DNA from: Flaviflexus huanghaiensis
Lineage (GTDB): Bacteria; Actinomycetota; Actinomycetes; Actinomycetales; Actinomycetaceae
Direction of reading: 5' to 3'
Assembly: GCF_014118685.1 (NCBI RefSeq)
Contig: NZ_JACFAK010000006.1
Span: 1 to 64,000, forward strand
Length of the DNA: 64,000 bases
Below the pieces are notes generated by a model, which did no database searches, was not told where the DNA came from, and saw nothing but the letters and a program-made list of their open reading frames with translations. Shown piece by piece: positions 58,635-64,000 of the stretch (within the stretch, counting starts at the first letter, position 1; every line of letters begins with the position of its first letter). Position numbers and translations under genes: made by a program.

Positions 58635-61600
58635 TTAAGCCGGCCGACCCCCGGCGCCAGCGCGCAGGCTCGGCATGCCGAGCGGGACCGCGGTCGACGT
58701 CGTAGCCTCCGACGACTCGTCCGGATCGTGTCCGAGGAAGGCGGTCGAGATCATGAGCTTGATTCGGTTGAGCTGGTTGACGGGTGAGGCGCCTGCGTCG
58801 TAGTCGATCGAGACGATGTTCGCCGTGTCGTAATGATTCCGAAGGGCGCGAAACATGCCGCGTCCAACGACGTGGTTTGGCAGGCAGGCGAACGGCTGGG
58901 CGCAGATGATGTTCGGGCAACCGCGTTCAATCATGTCCATCATGTCAGCCACGAGGTACCAACCCTCCCCCGCCTGATTGCCGAGAGAGACGATCTCCTG
59001 TGCCTTCTCGCGTAGCTCCTGAATCGTCGCGCCCGCCTCGAATCGCTCAGAATCGGAGAAGGCGCCACGGGCAACTTTTTCATACTGTTGCAAGATCCAT
59101 AGTCCGATTTTGTGAGTGTTCGCCTGCTTCTGCGTAAGGGAGCCGAGGGTGTCGTGCTTCCACTGAGCGGTCGCGAGTGAGTTGTGGAAGAACTGCGCAA
59201 GGGATGGTAGCTCCGCTTCACATCCTTCGGCCTCGACCGTGCCAACCGCGTTGTTGTTGGCATCCGGGTGGTATTGAACGAGAATCTCGCCGACGATTCC
59301 GACCCTGGGTTTTCGGGGGACGTTCTCAAGGGGCAGTTTGTCGAACTCGCGAACGATGTGCCGGACGAGTCTCGGGAACGTGAGGCGGCGACCGAGTGTT
59401 GCCGACTGTCCTGTCTCGAAGAACTCGCGTGCAATCGCGTCCCACCGCTCGTACAGTGCGGTGGCGTTGCCGTTGATCTCGTAGGGCCGGGTGCGTAGTA
59501 GCACTTTCTGCAGAACGTCACCGACCGTCGTCGCCTGGAGAAGGCGGTGGATGAGGGGGAGCGTCAGCGTGAAGCCTGAGTTCTCCTCGATTCCCTGAGC
59601 GGAGGCGGCGATGACGGGCACCTGCGGGTAGCCAGCATCCCCAAGCCCTTTCCGGAGGAGGGCGGCGTAGTTGGTCGCGCGGCACATCCCTCCCGTCTGC
59701 GTGATGATGACGGCCGTCGATTCGGGGTCCGCGATGCCATTCGCGAACTGAGAAATGAGCTGGCCGATGACGACGATGGCGGGATAGCAGGCATCGTTGT
59801 GAACGTGGCTCAGACCCGTCTCGATACTGTCGCGGGACGCGTGCTCAAGCAGTCTGACTCTATAGCCCGCCCGTCGTAAAGCGGGCGCGAGCAGTCGGAA
59901 ATGGATGGGCGCCATTTGCGGCGCGAGGATCGTGAACTCCTTCTTCATCTCCTTCGTGAACTCGACCGCCGGGTATCTCTCGTGGTTCGGATCTGTCGGG
60001 GCGCTCTCCTGCGGGCGGGTGGAGATGCTCGCCGACTCTATCCGCTCGTCGGCCGCAGCCGCGAGCGAGCGGAGCCTGATGCGGGCCGCACCCAGGTTGG
60101 AGATCTCGTCAATCTTCAAACCTGTGTAGACGTCGCCCTTCGCCTCGAGAAGCTCCAATACCTGATCGGACGTGACGGCATCGAGCCCGCACCCGAACGA
60201 GGTGAGCTGGACGAGCTGGAGGTTCGGTGCGTTCCCAACAGTCGACGCCGCCTCGTAAAGACGCGAGTGGTACGCCCACTGGTCTCGGACCCGCAGAGGG
60301 CGTTCGAGATCGCCGGGCACCAGCGCATCCTCGGTCAGGACCGCCATGCCCAACCCGATAATGAGATCAGGTATTCCGTGGTTGATCTCCGGGTCGAGAT
60401 GGTAGGGCCTGCCCGCGAGGACGATGCCGCGGATGCCGCGCGCGGCGATATAGTCCAGCGTTTCCTGGCCCTTGTCGAGGATGTCCTGCCGGTACGCGGC
60501 ATCTTCCTCCCACCCGGCGTCACACGCCGCCCGAGCCTCATATTCTGTAACTCCGAACCCGGCAAAAACCTGCGCCAACCGTGTTGGCAGGAGCTTCCTG
60601 TCTGCGAGAGAGAGGAACGGCGAGATGAAGGTGACATCCGCGCTTGCGAGCCTCTCCAAGTTGGTGCGGAGCACCTCGGGATAGGTGGCAACGATCGGGC
60701 AGTTGAACGTGTTGTCCTGGCCGGGTGATGTCTCCTTCTCGTAGGACACACACGGATAGAAGATCGTCGTCACACCCTTGTCGAGGAGCGACTCGACGTG
60801 TCCGTGAGCGAGCTTCGCCGGATAGCAGACATTCTCCGACGGGATTGACTCCATCCCCTGCTCAAACAGGTCGTGGCTCGACCGGCCGGACAGCATGACC
60901 CGAAAGCCGAGAGCGGTCAGCACCGTGAACCAGAAAGGATAGTTCTCGTACATTCCGAGCACGCGCGGAATGCCGATATCACCGCGATGCGCTTTCGCTT
61001 CGGTCAGCCTGCGGTAGCCGAATGTCCGCTTGTACTTCCAGTCGACCATGTTGGGGATCGGCGATTTCGGAGGTCGCCTCTCGAGCGAGGCACCTCGATC
61101 GCAGCGATTACCCGAGACGTGGCGCTGGCCGGTCGAGAAGTCGCTGATCGTCATCTTGCAGTGGTTTTGACAGAGTCTGCACACCTTCGTCGACGTGTCG
61201 ACGCTGAGATTCTCTAGCTCCTCGAGGGGTAGCACGTGCGGTCCGGGCGAGCCGTCATCATTCCGCTTCGCGGTGAGCGCGGCGCCGTAGCCACCCATGA
61301 GTCCGGCCATGTTCGGGCGGACGACCTCACGCCCGGTCAGTAGCTCGAACGCCCGCAGGACCGCATCGTTGAGGAAGGTGCCGCCCTGAACGACGACCTT
61401 TTCCCCGAGATCTTCGGGGCTTGCGAGCTTGATGACCTTATAAAGGGCGTTGCGGACGACCGAGTAGGACAGTCCGGCCGCAATGTCGGCGACCGCGGCA
61501 CCCTCCTTCTGGACCGACTTCACGGAGGAGTTCATGAACACCGTGCATCGGGTACCCAAGTCGACAGGGGCGGCCGCCTCGGTCGCTGCTTTGGCAAAAC

Positions 61601-62981
61601 CATCGATGCTCTGCCCCATCGTCTGTGCGAAGGTTTGGAGGAAGGACCCGCACCCCGACGAGCAGGCCTCGTTGACGGAGATGGAGTCGACGGCACCATT
61701 CTTGATTGTCAGATATTTCATGTCCTGACCACCGATGTCGATGACCGAGTCGACCCCAGGCATCATGTGGTCCGCGGCCCGATAGTGCGCCATTGTCTCA
61801 ACTTCGCCGTCGTCGAGGCCGAGCGCCGTTTTGACGATGCCCTCGCCGTAGCCGGTTGCACACGACCGGTTGATTGTCAGCTCTGGAGGTAGCTCTCTCT
61901 GAATCCGTCGGACGATGTCGACGGCCGCGGTTACCGGATCTCCCTCGTTCGAGGCGTAGTGGGTAAAGAGGATGGCATCGTCCTCGTCGATGAGGACAGC
62001 CTTAATCGTCGTCGACCCGGCGTCGATGCCGAGATAGCACGCTCCTCGAGCGTCGGCCATCGCCTTCGTCGGAATGACCGACTGGGCATGCCGACGGTCG
62101 AAGTCCTCCTTCTCCTGTCGGTCTGTGAAGAGCGGCCTCAGCCGATGCGATGTCAGCCCGGAAGTGTCGAGCGTCAGCATTCGATCAAGAAGGTCACTGA
62201 TCCGGGTCGTTCGGCCGTCGGCTAGGAGGGCGGCGCCGATCGCGACGTAGAGTTGGGCATGTACCGGCGCGGTAAAGGTCTCGACCTTGTCGAGGACACG
62301 GCGAAACGCTTCGCGTAGTTCGGGCATGAAGTGAAGCGGTCCCCCAAGAAGCATGACGCTACCGCGGATCGGGCGTCCAGCCGCGAGGCCGGCAACCGTC
62401 TGAAGCGCGACCGCCTGGAAGACGGAGGCAGCGATGTCCTCATGGGGCACGCCCTGGTTGAGGAGCGGTTGCACGTCCGTCTTCGCGAAGACACCGCACC
62501 GCGATGCGATGGGATAGAGCTCGGTGTAACGGGACGCCAAGTCGTTGAGACCGGCCGCGTCTGTCGCGAGAAGCCATGCCATCTGATCGATGAAAGCCCC
62601 GGTGCCGCCCGCGCATGTGCCGTTCATCCGCTGCTCAGGAGTCGGATGAAGGTAGGTGAGCTTTGCGTCCTCACCGCCGAGCTCAATGATGACATCGATG
62701 TCGGGGTGTCGCCTACGGGTCACTTCGGTCTGCCCGATGACCTCCTGAACGAACGGAAGGTCAAGTTGCTCCGCGAGCTGCATCCCGCCCGAACCGGTGA
62801 AGGCTGCCTGGATGGGGAGGTCGCCAAGCTCCCGGCTCACATCCTGCAGGAGCTTCGCCAATTCGGCCCGCACGTCAGCATTATGGCGCCGGTAGTCCTC
62901 GAAGAGCATCCGTCGGCCGTCCCATACCACAGCCTTGACCGTGGTCGAGCCGACATCGATTCCGAGCTTGAGATCAGTCAT
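58635..62981 (-). CDS. Large acyl-CoA dehydratase activase/HgdB-like fusion (two BadF-type ATPase domains plus DUF2229)
   Basis: 1448-residue cytosolic iron-sulphur ATPase fusion. Two BadF/HgdC-type ASKHA domains: LGIDVGSTTVKAVVW (6-20) with Cys123 and Cys162, and LGIDAGSTTIKAVLI (317-331) with Cys440 and Cys479; each Cys pair matches the bridging 4Fe-4S cluster of activases. A CxxCxxxC cluster (Cys601, 604, 608, with Cys627) follows. DUF2229 (about 655-880) has ENVCYPAKLAHGHV (Cys719) and FYPCVSY (Cys744). The C-terminal HgdB-like domain (about 1015-1400) has NDACYPA (Cys1065), GGMCRATNY (Cys1100) and Cys1355/1360/1366. The family performs ATP-driven low-potential electron transfer, as in 2-hydroxyacyl-CoA dehydratases and double-cubane proteins; the substrate here is unknown. 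Divergent from a TetR gene. Confidence 0.9.
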   Translation of the reverse strand: MTDLKLGIDVGSTTVKAVVWDGRRMLFEDYRRHNADVRAELAKLLQDVSRELGDLPIQAAFTGSGGMQLAEQLDLPFVQEVIGQTEVTRRRHPDIDVIIELGGEDAKLTYLHPTPEQRMNGTCAGGTGAFIDQMAWLLATDAAGLNDLASRYTELYPIASRCGVFAKTDVQPLLNQGVPHEDIAASVFQAVALQTVAGLAAGRPIRGSVMLLGGPLHFMPELREAFRRVLDKVETFTAPVHAQLYVAIGAALLADGRTTRISDLLDRMLTLDTSGLTSHRLRPLFTDRQEKEDFDRRHAQSVIPTKAMADARGACYLGIDAGSTTIKAVLIDEDDAILFTHYASNEGDPVTAAVDIVRRIQRELPPELTINRSCATGYGEGIVKTALGLDDGEVETMAHYRAADHMMPGVDSVIDIGGQDMKYLTIKNGAVDSISVNEACSSGCGSFLQTFAQTMGQSIDGFAKAATEAAAPVDLGTRCTVFMNSSVKSVQKEGAAVADIAAGLSYSVVRNALYKVIKLASPEDLGEKVVVQGGTFLNDAVLRAFELLTGREVVRPNMAGLMGGYGAALTAKRNDDGSPGPHVLPLEELENLSVDTSTKVCRLCQNHCKMTISDFSTGQRHVSGNRCDRGASLERRPPKSPIPNMVDWKYKRTFGYRRLTEAKAHRGDIGIPRVLGMYENYPFWFTVLTALGFRVMLSGRSSHDLFEQGMESIPSENVCYPAKLAHGHVESLLDKGVTTIFYPCVSYEKETSPGQDNTFNCPIVATYPEVLRTNLERLASADVTFISPFLSLADRKLLPTRLAQVFAGFGVTEYEARAACDAGWEEDAAYRQDILDKGQETLDYIAARGIRGIVLAGRPYHLDPEINHGIPDLIIGLGMAVLTEDALVPGDLERPLRVRDQWAYHSRLYEAASTVGNAPNLQLVQLTSFGCGLDAVTSDQVLELLEAKGDVYTGLKIDEISNLGAARIRLRSLAAAADERIESASISTRPQESAPTDPNHERYPAVEFTKEMKKEFTILAPQMAPIHFRLLAPALRRAGYRVRLLEHASRDSIETGLSHVHNDACYPAIVVIGQLISQFANGIADPESTAVIITQTGGMCRATNYAALLRKGLGDAGYPQVPVIAASAQGIEENSGFTLTLPLIHRLLQATTVGDVLQKVLLRTRPYEINGNATALYERWDAIAREFFETGQSATLGRRLTFPRLVRHIVREFDKLPLENVPRKPRVGIVGEILVQYHPDANNNAVGTVEAEGCEAELPSLAQFFHNSLATAQWKHDTLGSLTQKQANTHKIGLWILQQYEKVARGAFSDSERFEAGATIQELREKAQEIVSLGNQAGEGWYLVADMMDMIERGCPNIICAQPFACLPNHVVGRGMFRALRNHYDTANIVSIDYDAGASPVNQLNRIKLMISTAFLGHDPDESSEATTSTAVPLGMPSLRAGAGGRPA

Positions 62982-62995
62982 GACACATCCCTCCG

Positions 62996-63041
62996 TTCAT
63001 CACGCTAACGGCAGCGGACTATACTTTCATTCATGATGAAA
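62996..63041 (+). promoter_or_regulatory. Divergent promoter region of the TetR gene with candidate operator
   Basis: TTCATC (62996-63001) and TATACT (63020-63025), 18 bases apart, could form a plus-strand promoter that starts within the leader of the divergent activase gene (ATG at 62981). TTTCAT (63025-63030) and ATGAAA (63036-63041) form a dyad over the start point. A second, weaker dyad GGGAC-N7-GTCCC lies at 63050-63066. Either could bind the TetR product. Confidence 0.4.
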
Positions 63042-63151
63042 TTAGAAGTGGGACCCAAGGTGTCCCCCGAGAGCGCGCCGATTGCATGTACCTCCCGCTT
63101 GTCTCTCGCCCTCCACATCCGAAACTTTGGGTCAAAGGTCCCAGTACGGTC

Positions 63152-63763
63152 GTGAGCAGAAGGGGTCCGCGAGCGGCCCGCGGGGAGGTCAGACAGCGGC
63201 TGTTGACGGCCGCCCGGGCGCGGTTCTGGCAGGACGACTATGGTGAGGTGACGATGCGTCAGATCGCTGGGGACGCAGGCGTCGATGCCGCTCTCATCAA
63301 CTACTACTTCGGCGGCAAGGCGAACCTTTTCCGCGAGTCGATGTCCCTGCCGGAAGATCCCGTCGAGCTTGTCCTCGACCTGTTCAAAGGCGACCGCACG
63401 ACCCTCGGCTCTCGCGCGCTCATGAAGGCGATAGAAATCTGGGAGCTCGGTGGGATGTCGTCGACCGTCAAGGTCCTCATCCGCTCGCTCCTCGGATCCG
63501 ACCAGACTCTGAGCGACTACCGGCAGTGGATCGACTCAGCAATCATCACACCGGCAGCAACTCTTCTCGGCGGACGCAACGCCAAGTACCGAGTTGAGGC
63601 GGGCCTGTCCCACATCGTCGGGCTGATGCTCGTCCGCTACATGTCGGCGGCTGAGCCGATCGCGAGCATTCCGCGCAAAGATCTCGTACGTTTGCAAGCA
63701 CCAATCATCCAGGCTCTCTTCACAGGACAGTACGGCCCTTCTACCGGACCATTCGGTGAATGA
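63152..63763 (+). CDS. TetR family transcriptional regulator
   Basis: 203 residues when started at the GTG at 63152, which places the TetR helix-turn-helix (LLTAARARFWQDDYGEVTMRQ and GVDAALINYYFGGKANLF) about 15 residues from the N-terminus as usual. An ATG at 63086 would add 22 residues without family similarity. The ligand-binding C-terminal half resembles the TetR_C_11/17-like all-helical type, with no assignable ligand. Divergent from the activase fusion, so it probably controls that gene and itself. The 3' end overlaps the converging GNAT gene by 23 bases. Confidence 0.87.
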   Translation: MSRRGPRAARGEVRQRLLTAARARFWQDDYGEVTMRQIAGDAGVDAALINYYFGGKANLFRESMSLPEDPVELVLDLFKGDRTTLGSRALMKAIEIWELGGMSSTVKVLIRSLLGSDQTLSDYRQWIDSAIITPAATLLGGRNAKYRVEAGLSHIVGLMLVRYMSAAEPIASIPRKDLVRLQAPIIQALFTGQYGPSTGPFGE

Positions 63764-64000
63764 GGGCTCCTCCCAAACGCTCCGGACGCTCACGAAGACC
63801 GTCGCGCTCGAATCCGTGGGAGCGGAAGAAGGATTCAGCAGTACTGCCGTCGAGGACCCATAGGAAACACGGCGCCGTGCCAATCGCATAGTTGAGCAAC
63901 CGCGCGCCAATGCTGCGCCGCTGGAAGTCCGCGAGGACGTGGAGTGAGACGAGCTCAAGCGGACGCACGTCGCCGGGTCCGAGAGCTCGCGCCGCAGCGA
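63741..64000 (-). CDS. GNAT family acetyltransferase, 5' part cut by window edge
   Basis: The frame continues past the right edge (upstream residues read ..ARALGPGDVRPLELVSLHVL). The visible C-terminal part has the acetyl-CoA-binding pattern LVSLHVLADFQRRSIGARLL (motif A, R-R-x-x-G-x-x-L) and the FFRSHGFERDG segment before the end. A GTG at 63968 is internal. Substrate unknown. The last 23 bases overlap the TetR gene on the other strand. Confidence 0.82.
   Translation of the reverse strand, partial: AAARALGPGDVRPLELVSLHVLADFQRRSIGARLLNYAIGTAPCFLWVLDGSTAESFFRSHGFERDGLRERPERLGGALIHRMVR

Overview
The window is about 64 kb of high-GC (roughly 60% or more) actinobacterial chromosome. It is gene-dense, has many 4-base ATGA/GTGA start-stop overlaps and many GTG starts. 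Gene order matches known actinobacterial neighbourhoods: lpdA-punA-pmmB with deoA and cdd; and sucC-sucD-perM(DUF6350)-purN-purH. A tandem-fused phosphofructokinase of about 750 residues, pta-ackA, an LPxTG surface protein and a very large oxygen-sensitive dehydratase/activase fusion suggest an Actinomycetaceae-like, probably facultatively anaerobic organism. The taxonomic guess comes from gene content only. I see no prophage, CRISPR array, rRNA or tRNA, and no complete insertion sequence.

Layout. 0-11.4 kb: nucleoside uptake and salvage. A BMP lipoprotein, ATPase and two permeases form one minus-strand operon with cytidine deaminase, thymidine phosphorylase and a C39-like unknown protein. 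Purine nucleoside phosphorylase and a phosphosugar mutase converge on it. At the left edge an lpdA-type flavoprotein gene loses its C-terminal domain. 11.5-19.7 kb: GDP-mannose synthesis, a YihY membrane protein, exonuclease III, a one-carbon cluster (folD, glyA, divergent purU), an orphan ABC ATPase and malate dehydrogenase. 19.8-29.3 kb: glycolysis (pgi, tandem pfk), a duplicated-domain membrane protein, and an envelope-stress module (LuxR-type regulator, PspC-domain kinase, PspC protein, small membrane protein). 29.3-41.5 kb: proline catabolism (putA), a FAD oxidoreductase, purH under a ZTP riboswitch, an LPxTG protein, purN, perM and sucDC. 41.5-54.4 kb: an acyltransferase/SGNH protein, pcrA, small membrane proteins, an AT-richer 0.5-kb gap, guaA, a heterodimeric ABC exporter with complementary degenerate ATP sites, and SURF1. 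54.5-64 kb: pta-ackA, an acyl-CoA dehydrogenase, a 1448-residue activase/HgdB-like fusion, a divergent TetR regulator and an edge-cut GNAT.

How the genes fit together. Salvaged nucleosides yield free bases and pentose phosphates that can feed the glycolytic genes here, with overflow through Pta-AckA. FolD, GlyA and PurU set the formyl-folate supply for PurN and PurH, and the ZTP riboswitch ahead of purH would sense formyl-folate shortage. PutA, SucCD and Mdh connect to the TCA cycle, while SURF1 points to an aa3-type oxidase elsewhere. The large Fe-S fusion protein points instead to anaerobic chemistry.

The points most worth a second look are the large dehydratase/activase fusion with its TetR neighbour, the ABC exporter pair whose half-sites are exactly complementary, the ZTP aptamer lying right after the LPxTG gene, and the palindrome inside the putative sucCD promoter.
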